A DNA stretch of 64,000 nt from Mycolicibacterium pulveris (GCF_010725725.1 NZ_AP022599.1:5146001-5210000); one strand, 5' to 3'; shown: positions 19,533-29,933, numbered from the stretch's first letter. The notes: generated from the sequence alone by a model not told the origin. Numbers and translations: made by a program.

Positions 19533-20237
19533 CTAGTTCATCTCGGCGCCCGGCCACCCACAGGCCGGGCCGACGGTGAGCGGACGCGTCCGGGACGCAT
19601 CATCCAGCAATCCACCGACCAGCAGCAGATGCAGTTGCTTGGCAATTTTCTGGGTCTCGTCCGGCCGGTGCGCGAAACTGGCAAAGAATCCCATTCCCCA
19701 ACACATCGCCGACAGCATGTCGGCGACCGCGTCCGCGTCGATGTCGTCGGGGATCTCGCCTCGGCGGATCCCGTCGTCGACCAGCCACCGGTAGAACCCG
19801 TCCACCGCATCGGCGACGGGCGAGTTGGCACCGCGCAGGGTGGGGTTTCGGTGCTGCTCGAGCCGCGACGCGACGATGAACCGGGTGACCGACCCGTCGG
19901 AGGTATCGCGCCTGCTCGCGGCGGACACGAACGCCGCGAGCTGTTTCAGCAGGCTCTGCTCCCGCTTGGCGGCGTCGATGCACTCGACGATCACCGCGTG
20001 CGCCTCGCGGGTCAGCTCGTCGTAGATCTGCTCTTTGGTTTCGAAGTAGTAGTGCATCGTCGGGCGGCTGAACCCGGCCCGCTGGGCGATCGCCTGAAAG
20101 GTCGCCGCTTCGTAGCCCCGTTCGTTGATCACGTGGCGGGCCGCGCGCAGGATGCTCGCGCGCGTCTCGGCAGAATCGGTACCGGTCGGTCGTCCACGTC
20201 CACGTCCGCCTGCTGCCGGCCGGCTCCGACAATCCAC
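19533..20237 (-). CDS. TetR-family transcriptional regulator
   Basis: This 234-residue regulator has a clear TetR DNA-binding domain: SILRAARHVINERGYEAAT leads into AIAQRAGFSRPTMHYYFETK near residues 47-67. The C-terminal ligand-binding part does not name a ligand. I use GTG 20237 because TTGACC-17-TAGCGT lies upstream with the -10 exactly 6 nt before this codon, predicting a leaderless mRNA; an in-frame TTG at 20243 is less likely. A TTGCTG-N12-CAGCAA inverted repeat covers the -35, suggesting autoregulation. It resembles Rv1534 in position. Confidence 0.87.
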   Translation of the reverse strand: MDCRSRPAAGGRGRGRPTGTDSAETRASILRAARHVINERGYEAATFQAIAQRAGFSRPTMHYYFETKEQIYDELTREAHAVIVECIDAAKREQSLLKQLAAFVSAASRRDTSDGSVTRFIVASRLEQHRNPTLRGANSPVADAVDGFYRWLVDDGIRRGEIPDDIDADAVADMLSAMCWGMGFFASFAHRPDETQKIAKQLHLLLVGGLLDDASRTRPLTVGPACGWPGAEMN

Positions 20238-20243
20238 GAGCAA

Positions 20244-20278
20244 ACGCTATGGCATTGCTGGATCAAGGTCAACAGCAA
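20244..20278 (-). promoter_or_regulatory. Sigma-A promoter with inverted repeat for the TetR gene
   Basis: On the minus strand, TTGACC (20272-20267), a 17-bp spacer and TAGCGT (20249-20244) form a near-consensus housekeeping promoter. The GTG start at 20237 is 6 nt past the -10. The arms TTGCTG (20255-20260) and CAGCAA (20273-20278) flank the -35 and could be the operator of the TetR protein itself. Confidence 0.65.
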
Positions 20279-20294
20279 CGACCTTTCGGGCCGG

Positions 20295-21209
20295 TTACAA
20301 GTTAGCTGCATCGGCGGTCAGCGCGGGTAGCCGACGATCGGCACGGGCGCGTCGCATGGCATCGACGCTGAACACCACCAGCGCCGCCCAGATGAGCGCG
20401 AAACCCAGCCAGCGCGCCGGGGGCATCGGTTCGTCCCCGATGGCCACACCCCAGGCCATCTGCAGCGCCGGGTTCAGGTAGAACAGCACCCCGAGCGTCA
20501 CCAGGGGCAGCCGCTGCGCGGCGGCGGCGAAGAGCAACAACGGAATTGCCGTCACCGGCCCGGCCAGCAACAGCAGCGTCGCCTGGCCGGGTCCGTGGTT
20601 CACGAAGTGCGCTTGACCGGCGATCTGCAACCAGGCCAGATAGCCGACCGCCACCGGCAGGCCCCACAGCGTTTCCACCGTCACGCTCACCCGGGGATCG
20701 GCGTCGACCACCTTCTTGATCAGGCCGTACAGGCCGAACGACACGGCGAGCACCAACGCGATGTACGGCGGCTCGCCGACCTCCGCGGTCAGGATGCCCA
20801 CCGCGACGACCGCCAGGCTCAGCGCGACGAGTTGCCACGCGCCCAGTCGCTCGCGAAAGATCACCACCCCCAGCGCCACGCTGATCAGCGGGTTGATGAA
20901 GTACCCGAGGGCGGCGTCCACCACGTGCTCGTTGGTGACGGCCCAGATGTAGGTGCCCCAGTTGATCCCGATGAACGCCGCGGCCGCCAGCAGCTGCAAC
21001 CAGGTGCGTGCGCTGAGCCGGCGCAGGTCACCGAGGCGGTGGGCGACCGCGAGGACCACCAGCAGGAACACCGCGCTCCACACGAAGCGGTGCGCCAGCA
21101 CCTCGGTGGCGGTGGCGGGCAGCAGCAACAGGAAGAACCCCGGGCACAGCCCCCACCACACGTAGGCGCCGACCCCGAACAGCAGCCCGGACCGGCGGGG
21201 CTGGGTCAC
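20295..21209 (-). CDS. rarD: RarD/EamA-family membrane transporter
   Basis: This 304-residue protein has about ten hydrophobic segments in two EamA-like repeats; [20 protein letters not shown] and [26 protein letters not shown] are typical of the RarD subgroup of the drug/metabolite transporter superfamily. It should sit in the cytoplasmic membrane and export or import small metabolites; the substrate is unknown. I start it at GTG 21209, which overlaps the pseudouridine synthase stop by 4 bases. The longer upstream frame would lie wholly inside that gene. Confidence 0.85.
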   Translation of the reverse strand: MTQPRRSGLLFGVGAYVWWGLCPGFFLLLLPATATEVLAHRFVWSAVFLLVVLAVAHRLGDLRRLSARTWLQLLAAAAFIGINWGTYIWAVTNEHVVDAALGYFINPLISVALGVVIFRERLGAWQLVALSLAVVAVGILTAEVGEPPYIALVLAVSFGLYGLIKKVVDADPRVSVTVETLWGLPVAVGYLAWLQIAGQAHFVNHGPGQATLLLLAGPVTAIPLLLFAAAAQRLPLVTLGVLFYLNPALQMAWGVAIGDEPMPPARWLGFALIWAALVVFSVDAMRRARADRRLPALTADAANL

Positions 21210-22135
21210 AGCTCGTGGTTGCGCAGTACGTCGAGGGCGTGCTGCAGATCGGCGGGGTACGGGCTGGTGATCTCCACCCGCCGGCCGTCGGCGGGATGCG
21301 CGAAGGCCAACGACCGCGCGTGCAGCCACTGACGCGTCAGGTCAAGCCGTTTCGCCAGGGTGGGGTCCGCGCCGTAGGTCAGATCGCCCACACACGGGTG
21401 GTGCAGCGCCGCGAAGTGCACGCGGATCTGGTGGGTGCGCCCGGTTTCCAGCTCGACGTCGAGCAGGCTGGCGGCCTGGTGCGCCTCGAGGGTGTCGTAG
21501 TGGGTGACGCTGTGCCTGCCGTTTTCGGTGACGGCGAACTTCCAGTCGTGCCCGCGGTGCCGGCCGATCGGTGCGTCGATGGTGCCGCTCGACGGATCCG
21601 GATGTCCCTGCACCAGTGCGTGATAACGCTTTTCGACGGTGCGCTGTTTGAACGCCCGCTTCAGCACCGTGTAGGCACGCTCGGACAGGGCCACCACCAT
21701 GACACCTGACGTGCCGACGTCGAGGCGGTGCACGATGCCCTGCCGCTCGTGGATGCCCGACGTGCTGATGCGAAACCCCGCGGCGGCCAGCCCGCCAAGG
21801 ACCGTCGGTCCGGTCCATCCGACGGTGGCGTGGGCGGCGACGCCGGGTGGCTTGTCGACGGCGACGATGTCGGCGTCCGAGTACAGGATGGACATGCCGT
21901 CGATCTCGACGGGCGTGTTCTCAACCGGCGCAGGCGGTTCCGGTAGCCGCACGTCCAGCCACGCTCCAGCGGTCAGCCTGTCGGACTTGCCGACCGGCGC
22001 GCCGTCCAGGGTGATTCCGCCCTCTTCGGCCAGGGCGGCCACCGCCGTCCGCGACAACCCGAGCAGCCGCGCCAGCCCGGCGTCCACCCGCATTCCCGCC
22101 AGCCCGTCGGGGACCGGCATCGAGCGGTCGGCCAT
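21206..22135 (-). CDS. RluA/RluD-family pseudouridine synthase
   Basis: This 309-residue enzyme converts uridine to pseudouridine in ribosomal RNA. It has an N-terminal S4 RNA-binding domain (about residues 12-75) and the RluA catalytic motif [12 protein letters not shown] with the active Asp near residue 143. [14 protein letters not shown] follows as motif III. It matches Rv1540 in place and size. The start ATG overlaps the lspA stop by one base, and its own stop overlaps rarD, forming lspA-rlu-rarD. The target base cannot be read from the sequence. Confidence 0.92.
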   Translation of the reverse strand: MADRSMPVPDGLAGMRVDAGLARLLGLSRTAVAALAEEGGITLDGAPVGKSDRLTAGAWLDVRLPEPPAPVENTPVEIDGMSILYSDADIVAVDKPPGVAAHATVGWTGPTVLGGLAAAGFRISTSGIHERQGIVHRLDVGTSGVMVVALSERAYTVLKRAFKQRTVEKRYHALVQGHPDPSSGTIDAPIGRHRGHDWKFAVTENGRHSVTHYDTLEAHQAASLLDVELETGRTHQIRVHFAALHHPCVGDLTYGADPTLAKRLDLTRQWLHARSLAFAHPADGRRVEITSPYPADLQHALDVLRNHEL

Positions 22136-22758
22136 CAGCCGCCTTCGTCGCCCGCGCGCCGGCGGCCGACGGTGTCGAAGTCGAACCCGAACAGCGACAG
22201 CACCACCAGCAGGATGGCCCCGCCCACCACCGACGGGTCGGCCACGTTGAACACCGGCCACCAACCGATCGACAGGAAGTCGACGACATGACCGTGCAGC
22301 GGCCCCGGCGAGCGGAAGAACCGGTCGACCAGGTTGCCCATCGCGCCGCCGAGGATCATGCCGAGCCCGACCGCCCACCACGGCGACACCAGCCGCCGGC
22401 CCATCCAGATGATGCCGATCACCACCCCGGTGGCGATCAACGTCAGCACCCAGGTGTAACCGGTGGCCATCGAGAACGCCGCCCCGGAGTTGCGCACCAG
22501 CGTCCAGGTGATTGTGTCGCCGATGATCGATACCGGTTGACCGGGTGTCAGCAGCTTCACCGCGAGCACCTTGGTGACGATGTCGGTCACCAGCACCACC
22601 GCGGCGACGGCCAGCAGCAACCGCAGCCGCCGTTTCGGCGCGGGCTGCGCCGCCTCGCCGTCCGGTGTCACGGCACCCTCGCCCTCGTCGGTCACCGGCG
22701 CAGCCTCCGTCTCGCCGCCGGTGCGGCTGGGGGCCGACCCCGAGGTTTCATCAGTCAC
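22135..22758 (-). CDS. lspA: Lipoprotein signal peptidase (signal peptidase II)
   Basis: LspA removes the signal peptide of prolipoproteins after lipid attachment. The 207-residue protein has an acidic cytosolic tail of about 45 residues and four membrane segments. Conserved blocks are [17 protein letters not shown] and FNVADPSVV, the last two carrying the catalytic aspartates. The start is GTG 22758; GATGAT lies 6 nt before it at a -10 position, while the only ribosome-like GGGGGA directly abuts the codon. It heads a coupled set with the pseudouridine synthase and rarD. Confidence 0.95.
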   Translation of the reverse strand: MTDETSGSAPSRTGGETEAAPVTDEGEGAVTPDGEAAQPAPKRRLRLLLAVAAVVLVTDIVTKVLAVKLLTPGQPVSIIGDTITWTLVRNSGAAFSMATGYTWVLTLIATGVVIGIIWMGRRLVSPWWAVGLGMILGGAMGNLVDRFFRSPGPLHGHVVDFLSIGWWPVFNVADPSVVGGAILLVVLSLFGFDFDTVGRRRAGDEGG

Positions 22759-22800
22759 TCCCCCATCATCCCAAAGTTTCGATGAGGAAGAATTCGGCCC

Positions 22801-23718
22801 ATGGCTCGCCTTGTCGTCGTCACCACCGGCGGCACCATCGCCACCAGTACCGGCGACGACGGCGTCAAGCGCCCGACACGCAGCGGGGTGGAGCTGACCT
22901 CGGGTCTCGACGTCGAGGTCGTCGATCTGATGGCCCTCGACAGCTCCCAGTTGACCCCGCCCGATTGGGACCGGATCCGCGCGGCCGTGCCCGGCGATGC
23001 CGCCGGTGTGGTGATCACCCACGGCACCGACACCATGGAGGAGACCGCGCTGTGGTTGGAACTCACCTACGACGGCGCGGTGCCCGTGGTCCTGACCGGC
23101 GCGCAACGCAGCGCCGATGCTCCCGACGCCGACGGGCCCGCCAACCTTCGTGACGCGCTGACGGTCGCGGCCTGCCCGGCGGCGCGCGGCCTGGGTGTCG
23201 CGGTGAGCTTTGCGGGGACCGTCTGGCAGCCGCTGGGCCTGCACAAGGCGGCCACGGGCGGCCCGCAGAGCTTCGACGGCCGGGCCATCGGTGCGGTGGT
23301 CGACGGCGCGGTCACCCTGCACTCGCCGAAAGAGCGGCCGTTTCTCGGCGGGCTGTCGGCGGCCGCGGCGCCGCGGGTCGACATCGTCGCGACCTATCCC
23401 GGCGGGGATGCGGTGGCGCTGGACGCGTGCGTGGCCGCGGGGGCCCGGGGCGTCGTGGTGGAGGCGCTCGGCGCGGGAAACGCGCCGGCGGCGCTGATCG
23501 AGGGGGCCCGACGGCACATCGCTGCGGGCATTGCGGTGGGGGTGTGCACGCGGGTTCCCGGTGCCCGGGTCACCGCCGACTACGGACCCGGCGCCGAGCT
23601 CGTCGACGCGGGCGCCGTCGTGGTGCCGCGGCTGCGGGCGCCGCAGGCCAGGGTGCTGTTGATGGCGGCGCTGGCCGCCGAGTGCCGCGTCGCCGATGCG
23701 TTCGCCCGGTGGGGCTGA
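22801..23718 (+). CDS. ansA: L-asparaginase
   Basis: This 305-residue enzyme hydrolyses asparagine to aspartate and ammonia. Both type-I/II asparaginase active-site motifs are present: [11 protein letters not shown] with the nucleophile threonine near residue 12, and [10 protein letters not shown] near residue 77. No signal peptide is seen, so it looks cytosolic. It is divergent from lspA with 42 bp between starts, and a GAGGAAG ribosome site lies about 12 nt upstream. The following secreted-protein gene is only 12 bp away. Confidence 0.94.
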   Translation: MARLVVVTTGGTIATSTGDDGVKRPTRSGVELTSGLDVEVVDLMALDSSQLTPPDWDRIRAAVPGDAAGVVITHGTDTMEETALWLELTYDGAVPVVLTGAQRSADAPDADGPANLRDALTVAACPAARGLGVAVSFAGTVWQPLGLHKAATGGPQSFDGRAIGAVVDGAVTLHSPKERPFLGGLSAAAAPRVDIVATYPGGDAVALDACVAAGARGVVVEALGAGNAPAALIEGARRHIAAGIAVGVCTRVPGARVTADYGPGAELVDAGAVVVPRLRAPQARVLLMAALAAECRVADAFARWG

Positions 23719-23730
23719 TAGAGAGGAACG

Positions 23731-24192
23731 GTGCCTGTTCGTCGCGTCGCCGTCGCGGCCGGGCTCGTCGGCCTGGGCCTGACCGCGGCTCCGGTCGCGG
23801 CGGCCCAGCCGGGGCCCGACGACGACATCCGCGACTACCCCGTGGCGCAAGGCCGCTACAGCACCCCCGACGACTTCTATCACGTGTTCTTCAAGACACC
23901 CGACGGCCTGTTCTGCGGCATCGGGCCGAACGGAGGTCCGGTGGGCTGCGACGCCGTGCCGCGGGACGCGCCGCCGGGCACCGACCAGACCGTCGTCAAC
24001 AGCTGGGCGCCCGCCGAGTACCGCCACTCCGGCGCCCGCACGTTCACCCGTGATGTCGACGTCCTTCCGGTGGGGTACCGGCTGGAGAACTGGGGGGCGA
24101 CCTGTGCGGTCGAGGACGTGGGCGTGGTGCGCTGTGAGACCTACAACTCGCACGGGTTTCGGCTCTCCGCCGATTACGGCGAGCTCTGGTAG
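23731..24192 (+). CDS. Secreted protein of unknown function
   Basis: This 153-residue protein begins with GTG behind AGAGAGGAAC and has a signal peptide (about residues 1-25: [19 protein letters not shown] then AQP). The mature part has four cysteines (in LFCGIG, VGCDAV, ATCAVE and VRCETY), likely two disulfides, and aromatic motifs typical of mycobacterial exported proteins. It should be in the cell wall or outside. It probably shares the ansA transcript. Its last 19 bp overlap the end of the convergent dinX gene. No function is recognised. Confidence 0.8.
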   Translation: MPVRRVAVAAGLVGLGLTAAPVAAAQPGPDDDIRDYPVAQGRYSTPDDFYHVFFKTPDGLFCGIGPNGGPVGCDAVPRDAPPGTDQTVVNSWAPAEYRHSGARTFTRDVDVLPVGYRLENWGATCAVEDVGVVRCETYNSHGFRLSADYGELW

Positions 24193-25538
24193 CGGTTGAG
24201 TTCCTCGAGGTAGTCCGCCCAGTCCAGGCTGTCGACGGGGTTGGCGCGGGCGATGTCGGCGCAGTTGTCGGAAAAGGTGCGCGCGACGCCGGGACCCGTG
24301 CTGCGGGTCTCGAAGCGCACCGTCATCACCCCGTGCCCGGCACCCTGAATCCAGCCGTGGCCGTGCTCGGTGTGTGTCACGTCGTCGCCGATGCGCCAGG
24401 CCGGCGGGGTCGCGGCGGCGTCGGTCAGCGTCGGCGGCATCTCGGTATCGGACACCTCTTCGGCGACCAGGTCCAGATCCGGGAACAATGACTCCTGGCG
24501 CACTTCCGAAAGACCCGAAAACCCAACTCCGACAAGGCGGATCGGCCCAACCTCGACAGGGTCGAGAAGCAACCGCCGCGCCGTGGCGATCAGCGTGGCC
24601 GCGTCGACGGTGGCGTACGGCAGGGTCGCCGAGCGGGTGAGGATGCTCATGTCGGACTTACGCAGTTTGACGGTGACCGTGCGGGCGCCGCGGCCGTCCT
24701 TCTCCAGGCGTCTGTGCGCGTGCTCGCCGATCGTGGCGACCGCCTCACGCAACTGATCCAGCGTGATCAGGTCGGTGGGAAAGGTGGACTCGGCGCTGAT
24801 CTGCTTGGCGGGGGCGTTCTCGGCGACCGGGCGCTCGTCGATGCCCTGAGCGAGGCGGTGTAGCGCTGGCCCGACGGTGGCGCCGAGGATGTTGGCGGCT
24901 TCGGCGTCGGTCAGCGCGGCGAAGGCCCCGATGGTCTCGATGCCGAGGCGGTGCAGCTTCTCCTCGGCGACCGGCCCGATGCCCCACAGCCTGCGCACCG
25001 GCAGCCCGTGGAGCAGCGCCCGTTCCTCGGCGCGGCGCACGACACGGATGCCGTCCGGCTTGGCGAGATCGGAGGCGATCTTGGCGACCTGCTTGCCCGA
25101 TCCGGCGCCGACCGAGGCGACCAGCCCCGTCTCGTCGAGCACCCTGGCCTTCAACGCGCGACAGAACTCCTCGACCTCGTCGCCGGAGGCGCCCGCGAGC
25201 TCCGCGGGCTCGCCGAACGCCTCGTCGAACGAAAGCTGTTCGAGCACAGGCACCAACGTGCGGACGGTGTCGAACACGCGACGGCTGGCGACCCCGTACA
25301 CCACGCCGCGCGGCGGCAGCACCACCGCCGAGACGCCGACCAGCCGGCGCGCCTGGTGCATCGGCATCGCGGATCGCGCGCCGAACACCCGCGACTCGTA
25401 GCTCGCGCCGGCGACCACGCCCCGGCCGCCGAGCCCGCCCACCAGCACCGGCCGCCCGCGCAACGTGGGGCGGGTCAGCTGCTCGACCGACGCGAAGAAC
25501 GCGTCCATGTCGAGGTGCAGCACCCAGCGACCGTCCAC
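24174..25538 (-). CDS. dinX: DNA polymerase IV (Y family)
   Basis: This 454-residue translesion polymerase has the catalytic Y-family motifs [13 protein letters not shown] (residues 8-20) and SFDEAF with the second pair of acidic residues. A helix-hairpin-helix thumb ([14 protein letters not shown]) and a little-finger domain follow. The length and the N-terminal [11 protein letters not shown] fit the DinX (Rv1537) paralogue. I place the start at GTG 25538, 8 nt past a TAGCAT hexamer, so the leader is very short. It is divergent from the S4-domain gene. Confidence 0.93.
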   Translation of the reverse strand: MDGRWVLHLDMDAFFASVEQLTRPTLRGRPVLVGGLGGRGVVAGASYESRVFGARSAMPMHQARRLVGVSAVVLPPRGVVYGVASRRVFDTVRTLVPVLEQLSFDEAFGEPAELAGASGDEVEEFCRALKARVLDETGLVASVGAGSGKQVAKIASDLAKPDGIRVVRRAEERALLHGLPVRRLWGIGPVAEEKLHRLGIETIGAFAALTDAEAANILGATVGPALHRLAQGIDERPVAENAPAKQISAESTFPTDLITLDQLREAVATIGEHAHRRLEKDGRGARTVTVKLRKSDMSILTRSATLPYATVDAATLIATARRLLLDPVEVGPIRLVGVGFSGLSEVRQESLFPDLDLVAEEVSDTEMPPTLTDAAATPPAWRIGDDVTHTEHGHGWIQGAGHGVMTVRFETRSTGPGVARTFSDNCADIARANPVDSLDWADYLEELNRYQSSP

Positions 25539-25575
25539 ATCTGAGGATGCTATTGGGCCGTGACATCCTGTCGGG

Positions 25576-25794
25576 GTGGCTAGGGATGAGGTGGCGATCA
25601 CCGACGGCACCATCCGGCTCGGCCAGTTCCTCAAGCTCGCCGGGTTGATCGAGTCGGGCGCCGACGCCAAGGCCGTGATCGCGAACGGTTTGGTGAGCGT
25701 CAACGGCGAGGTCGAGCACAGACGCGGCAGGAAATTGCAGGTCGGCGACGAGGTGTCGATCGCCGGGCGCACCGCGGTGGTCACCAGCGGCTAG
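25576..25794 (+). CDS. S4-domain RNA-binding protein
   Basis: This 72-residue protein is almost entirely one S4 domain: [20 protein letters not shown], then [14 protein letters not shown] and GDEVSIAG. It resembles the YaaA/YbcJ-type small S4 proteins that bind structured RNA, possibly on ribosomes. The GTG is 6 nt after CATCCT, which keeps the key A and T of a -10, so a leaderless mRNA is possible. It converges on ileS with two hairpins between them. The RNA target is unknown. Confidence 0.85.
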   Translation: MARDEVAITDGTIRLGQFLKLAGLIESGADAKAVIANGLVSVNGEVEHRRGRKLQVGDEVSIAGRTAVVTSG

Positions 25795-25800
25795 CCCTCT

Positions 25801-25851
25801 TGCGCCGAAAGCGCACCCACGGTTGTCATCGCGGCGAAAGCACGACCGTGG
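25801..25851. terminator. Two hairpins between convergent S4 gene and ileS
   Basis: TGCGC-CGAAA-GCGCA (25801-25815) forms a tight stem. A second stem pairs CCACGGTTGT (25817-25826) with ACGACCGTGG (25842-25851), 9 of 10 bases matching as Watson-Crick pairs. No U-run follows, which is usual for mycobacterial terminators. Confidence 0.55.
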
Positions 25852-25872
25852 CTTCACGCTCGCCGACTCGCG

Positions 25873-28800
25873 CTATGCCTTGGCAATCGCCACCCGCACG
25901 CCGTCGCCGATCTCGGCGCCGTCGGCGGGATCGCCGAACTCGAAGCTGGTGGCCAGGATTTCGCCGGCGATCAGGTCCTGATGGGCGTGGGCCCACGCCT
26001 CGCGCTCCCGCGGAACCGCCATGACGACCGAGATCCGGTCCGACACGTCCAGGCCCGTCGACTTGCGCAGCTCCTGCAGTTCGCGAATCATGTCGCGCGC
26101 CCAGCCTTCGGCCTCCAGCTCGGGAGTCACCGTCGCGTCCAGCACCACCAACCCCTCCCCGTCGGGCAGCGCCGCGGTGTACTCCGGATCGGCGGCCACC
26201 AGCCGCGAGCTGTACTCCTCGGGTTGCAGCACCGCCGGGCCCGCGGTCAGCGTCCCATCGGGGTTCGTCACGGCCTCGCCCGCCTTCACCGCCTTGATCG
26301 CGGCCTGCACGTCCTTTCCGAGCCGCGGCCCGGCCACCTTGGCGTTGACGGCGAGCTCGAAGCGGCCGTATGTCGCGATGTCGTCGGTGAGCTCGACCGC
26401 CTTGACGTTCAACTCGTCGGCGATCAGGTCGACAAAGGGCTGTAGCCGTTGCGAATTCTGCACCGCCACAGTCAGTTTCGGTAGCGGCAGCCTCACCCGC
26501 AGCTTCTTGGCCTTGCGCAACGACGAGCCAGCGGAGGCCACCTCGCGGACCTGGTCCATGGTGGCCACCAGCTCGGGGTCGCCGGGCAGCACATCCGCTT
26601 CGGGCCAGTCGGTCAGGTGCACCGACCGCTCCTCGGTCACGCCGCGCCAGATCACTTCGGTGGTCAGCGGCAACAGCGGCGCGGCCAGCCGGGAGGTGAC
26701 CTCCAGCACGGTGTGCAGCGTGTCGATGGCGTCGGCGTCCTCGTCCCAGAATCGCGAACGTGACCGGCGGACATACCAATTCGTCAGCGCGTCGGTGAAC
26801 TGGCGCAACTGGTTGCACGCGCCGGAGATGTCGCAGATGTCCAGCGCCTCGGTGAGGTCGTCGCGCAGCGCGGCGAGCTTGGCTAGGATGTAGCGGTCCA
26901 GCACGTGTGTCGAGTCGGTGCGCCACCGGCCCCTCTTGGGGGCGTACAGGCACAGGAAGTTGTAGGCGTTCCACAGCGGCAGCTGAACCTGGCGCACGCC
27001 CTCGCGGATGCCCTGCTCGGTGACGATGAGGTTGCCGCCGCGCAGGATCGGCGAGGCCATCAGGAACCAGCGCATCGCATCGGAGCCGTCACGGTCGAAC
27101 ACCTCGGTGACGTCGGGGTAGTTGCGCAGCGACTTGCTCATCTTCTGGCCGTCGTTGCCCAATACGATGCCATGTGCCACACAGGTTTTGAACGCGGGCT
27201 TGTCGAACAGCGCGGTGGCCAGCACGTGCAGCGTGTAGAACCAGCCGCGGGTCTGGCCGATGTACTCGACGATGAAATCGCCTGGGAAGTGCGGCTCCTC
27301 GGTGGCGGTACCGTCGAACCAGTCGCGGTTCTCGAACGGATAGTGCACCTGCGCGAACGGCATCGACCCGGAGTCGAACCACACGTCGAGCACATCGGGG
27401 ATGCGCCGCATCGTGGAGCGGCCGGTCGGGTCATCGGGGTTGGGCCGGGTCAGCTCGTCGATGTAGGGCCGGTGCAGGTTGTCCGGGCGCACCCCGAAGT
27501 CGCGCTCGAGCTCGTCGAGGCTGCCGTAGACGTCGACGCGCGGATGCGCTGGATCGTCGGACTTCCACACCGGAATCGGCGTTCCCCAGTAGCGGTTTCG
27601 CGAGATCGACCAGTCCCTGGCACCGGCCAGCCACTTGCCGAACTGACCGTCCTTGACGTGTTCGGGATACCACGTGATGTCCTGGTTCAGCTCGACCATG
27701 CGGTCGCGGAACTCGGTCACCTTGATGAACCAGGACGACACCGCCCGGTAGATCAACGGGTTTCGGCACCGCCAGCAGTGCGGGTAGGAGTGGTCGTAGG
27801 TTTCGTGACGCAGCAGCACCGCACCGTTGACGGCCGCCCCGGCCGCACCGTTCTTCAGGTCGCGGATGATCTGCGGGTTGGCGTCGAACACGTGTTGGCC
27901 GGCGTAATCCGGCACGGTGTCATCGAAGCGGCCCCGGGCATCGACCGGCGTGACGGCGACGATCCCGGCGGCCTGGGCCGTGGCCATGTCGTCCTCGCCG
28001 TACGCCGGCGACATGTGCACGATGCCGGTGCCGTCGTCGGTGCTGACGAAATCGGCGGGCAACACCTGAAACGCGTTGCGCGCCTTGGCGTCATCGGCGA
28101 AATACGGAAACGGTGGCAGATAGCGCACACCGAGCAGGTCGCGCCCGGTGACAGTGGCCAGCACCTCGGGCTCGTCGCCGAGTTCTCGCGCGTACGCGGC
28201 CAGCCGCGCCTGGGCCAGCACATAGCGTCTGCCGTCGGGACCCTGCACGTGGACATAGGTGACGTCCGGGTTGACGGCGACGGCCTGGTTGGACGGCAGC
28301 GTCCACGGGGTGGTGGTCCAGATCAGCAGGTAAGAGCCGTCGAACTGCCCGCCGGTGACCTTCAGGCCGACGGTGATCGCCGGGTCCTGGCGGCTCTGGT
28401 AGACGTCGTCGTCCATCCGCAGCTCATGGCTGGACAGCGGTGTCTCGTCGTTCCAGCAGTACGGCAGCACCCGGTTGCCTTCGTAGGCAAGACCCTTGTC
28501 CCAGAGCTGTTTGAACGCCCAGATCACCGACTCCATGAACCCGAGATCCAGCGTCTTGTAGTCGTTGTCGAAGTCCACCCAGCGCGCCTGACGCGTGACG
28601 TATGCGCGCCATTCGTCGGTGTACTTGAGCACCGAAGCCCGGCAGGCGTCGTTGAACTTCTCGATGCCCATCTCCTCGATCTGGGCCTTGTCGGTGATGC
28701 CGAGCTGGCGCTGCACCTCGAGTTCCGCGGGCAGTCCGTGGGTGTCCCAACCGAACCGGCGCTCCACTTTGTAGCCGCGCATGGTGCGGTACCGCGGCAC

Positions 28801-29010
28801 GATGTCCTTGACATAGCCGGTGAGCAGGTGGCCGTAGTGCGGCAGGCCGTTGGCGAACGGCGGGCCGTCGTAGAACACGTACTCCGGCGCATCGTCGCGT
28901 CGGGCGATGCTCGCGCGGAACGTGTCGTCGCGTTCCCAGTATTCGAGGACGTCGGCTTCCAGCGCCGGAAAGTTCGGCGCCCCGCTGCTCGGCTTCGGAT
29001 AGGCGGTCAC
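25873..29010 (-). CDS. ileS: Isoleucyl-tRNA synthetase
   Basis: IleS charges tRNA-Ile. The 1045-residue class-I synthetase has the HIGH-type motif LPHYGH near residue 58 and the KMSKS loop [10 protein letters not shown] near residue 610, with the editing domain between and a long C-terminal anticodon-binding part. The 1045-residue length and the lack of a C-terminal zinc-finger domain fit the eukaryotic-like IleS type found in M. tuberculosis. The only suitable start is GTG 29010, 13 nt after an AGGAG sequence that belongs to the T-box leader. Expression should therefore rise when tRNA-Ile is uncharged. Confidence 0.96.
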   Translation of the reverse strand: MTAYPKPSSGAPNFPALEADVLEYWERDDTFRASIARRDDAPEYVFYDGPPFANGLPHYGHLLTGYVKDIVPRYRTMRGYKVERRFGWDTHGLPAELEVQRQLGITDKAQIEEMGIEKFNDACRASVLKYTDEWRAYVTRQARWVDFDNDYKTLDLGFMESVIWAFKQLWDKGLAYEGNRVLPYCWNDETPLSSHELRMDDDVYQSRQDPAITVGLKVTGGQFDGSYLLIWTTTPWTLPSNQAVAVNPDVTYVHVQGPDGRRYVLAQARLAAYARELGDEPEVLATVTGRDLLGVRYLPPFPYFADDAKARNAFQVLPADFVSTDDGTGIVHMSPAYGEDDMATAQAAGIVAVTPVDARGRFDDTVPDYAGQHVFDANPQIIRDLKNGAAGAAVNGAVLLRHETYDHSYPHCWRCRNPLIYRAVSSWFIKVTEFRDRMVELNQDITWYPEHVKDGQFGKWLAGARDWSISRNRYWGTPIPVWKSDDPAHPRVDVYGSLDELERDFGVRPDNLHRPYIDELTRPNPDDPTGRSTMRRIPDVLDVWFDSGSMPFAQVHYPFENRDWFDGTATEEPHFPGDFIVEYIGQTRGWFYTLHVLATALFDKPAFKTCVAHGIVLGNDGQKMSKSLRNYPDVTEVFDRDGSDAMRWFLMASPILRGGNLIVTEQGIREGVRQVQLPLWNAYNFLCLYAPKRGRWRTDSTHVLDRYILAKLAALRDDLTEALDICDISGACNQLRQFTDALTNWYVRRSRSRFWDEDADAIDTLHTVLEVTSRLAAPLLPLTTEVIWRGVTEERSVHLTDWPEADVLPGDPELVATMDQVREVASAGSSLRKAKKLRVRLPLPKLTVAVQNSQRLQPFVDLIADELNVKAVELTDDIATYGRFELAVNAKVAGPRLGKDVQAAIKAVKAGEAVTNPDGTLTAGPAVLQPEEYSSRLVAADPEYTAALPDGEGLVVLDATVTPELEAEGWARDMIRELQELRKSTGLDVSDRISVVMAVPREREAWAHAHQDLIAGEILATSFEFGDPADGAEIGDGVRVAIAKA

Positions 29011-29213
29011 GGTGGTGCGTTGTCTCCTGTGCCACAAGATCCAGGCACGGGGACGACGTCGCGCGGTGCGCGAGCGCCGCGGTACCACCCCGCTTGCGCA
29101 CGAGACGTGCGCCGCTCACTTCGGGCGATGACGGGCCCACCCGTTCGGTTCTACTTGGCTGGTTCAGCCGTTCTTCCGAAGGCTCCCCGGTGATGGCCGG
29201 ATCGACGCCGATG
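29011..29213 (-). promoter_or_regulatory. Isoleucine T-box leader of ileS
   Basis: The leader of about 200 nt contains the T-box core GGGTGGTACCGCG (29090-29078), whose TGGT pairs with the tRNA end. A Stem I region holds an ATC specifier (29194-29192) in CCGGCCATCACCGGGG. A GTGCC/GGCAC hairpin (29029-29048) directly precedes the AGGAG ribosome site, and no intrinsic terminator is seen. This fits the short-Stem-I, translation-controlling ileS T-box known in mycobacteria and Nocardia: uncharged tRNA-Ile should free the ribosome site. Confidence 0.93.
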
Positions 29214-29218
29214 GCCCG

Positions 29219-29224
29219 ATTCTA
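29219..29224 (-). promoter_or_regulatory. -10 element of the ileS T-box transcript
   Basis: TAGAAT on the minus strand lies 5 nt beyond the stop codon of the upstream gene and about 6-8 nt before the start of the predicted T-box structure. The leader is therefore probably transcribed separately from the gene upstream. Confidence 0.6.
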
Positions 29225-29228
29225 ATGG

Positions 29229-29885
29229 TCAGAACGGTGGCAGTGCGTCCGAGGTCATCTCGTAGAGGGCGAGCGGGAACTGCTCGCTGAGTTCGGTGAC
29301 CGTGTGCTGCGCGAACCGGCTGGTGTCGTACCACCAATCGATGTGCACGTCGCCGTCGGTGCGGTACACCCGCACCTCCAGGATGTGGCCCAGCGCCGAC
29401 GGCGTGTCCTGCACCGGTTCGGCGTCGTCGCGCACCTCACCGATGTGGTTGAAGTACACGTCCGAGGCCGCCGACGAGGCGCTTTCGGAGCCCGCCGCCA
29501 GCGCGCGGTGCACACTGCCGAGGACCTCGGTGGAGCTCAACTGCCGCGCGGTCGCGCAGATCAGCGGGACCGCGTCCAGCAACGGACCGCGCCCACTCGC
29601 GACATCGATCGCGACAACGCCGTCGCCGAGGGTTCGGGCGATCGTGCGGGTCAACGCACCCAGCAGGATCTCGTCGGACGACAGGCCCAGCCACTCGGTG
29701 GCGCCGTCCAGCTCCGCCGTCAGCTCACTGCTGGCGGGGGTGGAGACCTTCGCCACACCGACGGGCCGAGTGGGTTCGACGACCTCCGATGCGTCGTAGT
29801 CGGCAATGCTGACCGTTGCTAGAGCAAAATCTCCGAGCGTGTGCCGAACCTGTGCCGTCGGCGTGTCCAGGGAAGGAGCAACCAT
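29229..29885 (-). CDS. Orphan C-terminal half of an NRPS-type condensation domain
   Basis: This 218-residue protein lines up with only the second half of a condensation (C) domain: SDEILLGALTRTIARTLGDG (71-90), VAIDVASGRGPLLD (91-104), YFNHIGEV (144-151, the FNYLG-type motif) and RVYRTDGDVHIDWWYDTSRF (172-191). The HHxxxDG catalytic motif lies in the missing half, so it should not catalyse peptide bond formation by itself. I start it at ATG 29885 because TATCTT lies 7 nt upstream (leaderless pattern). It is divergent from an HTH gene, with an inverted repeat over its promoter. The role is unknown; a binding or regulatory use is a guess. Confidence 0.72.
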   Translation of the reverse strand: MVAPSLDTPTAQVRHTLGDFALATVSIADYDASEVVEPTRPVGVAKVSTPASSELTAELDGATEWLGLSSDEILLGALTRTIARTLGDGVVAIDVASGRGPLLDAVPLICATARQLSSTEVLGSVHRALAAGSESASSAASDVYFNHIGEVRDDAEPVQDTPSALGHILEVRVYRTDGDVHIDWWYDTSRFAQHTVTELSEQFPLALYEMTSDALPPF

Positions 29886-29892
29886 GCGCACT

Positions 29893-29933
29893 AAGATAGC
29901 CCACATGTCCCAGAATTGGGAGAGCCCTCCCAA
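29893..29933. promoter_or_regulatory. Promoter and inverted repeat between half-C gene and HTH gene
   Basis: TTGGGAG (29916-29922) and CTCCCAA (29927-29933) form a perfect 7-bp inverted repeat with a 4-base spacer. It lies where the -35 of the minus-strand TATCTT promoter (29898-29893) should be. The nearby HTH protein is the obvious candidate to bind it. Confidence 0.6.

Noticed and set aside
22135..24153. Long minus-strand frame running from lspA through ansA
   Set aside because: Only the last 207 codons (lspA) are real; the upstream part is antisense to ansA and the secreted-protein gene.
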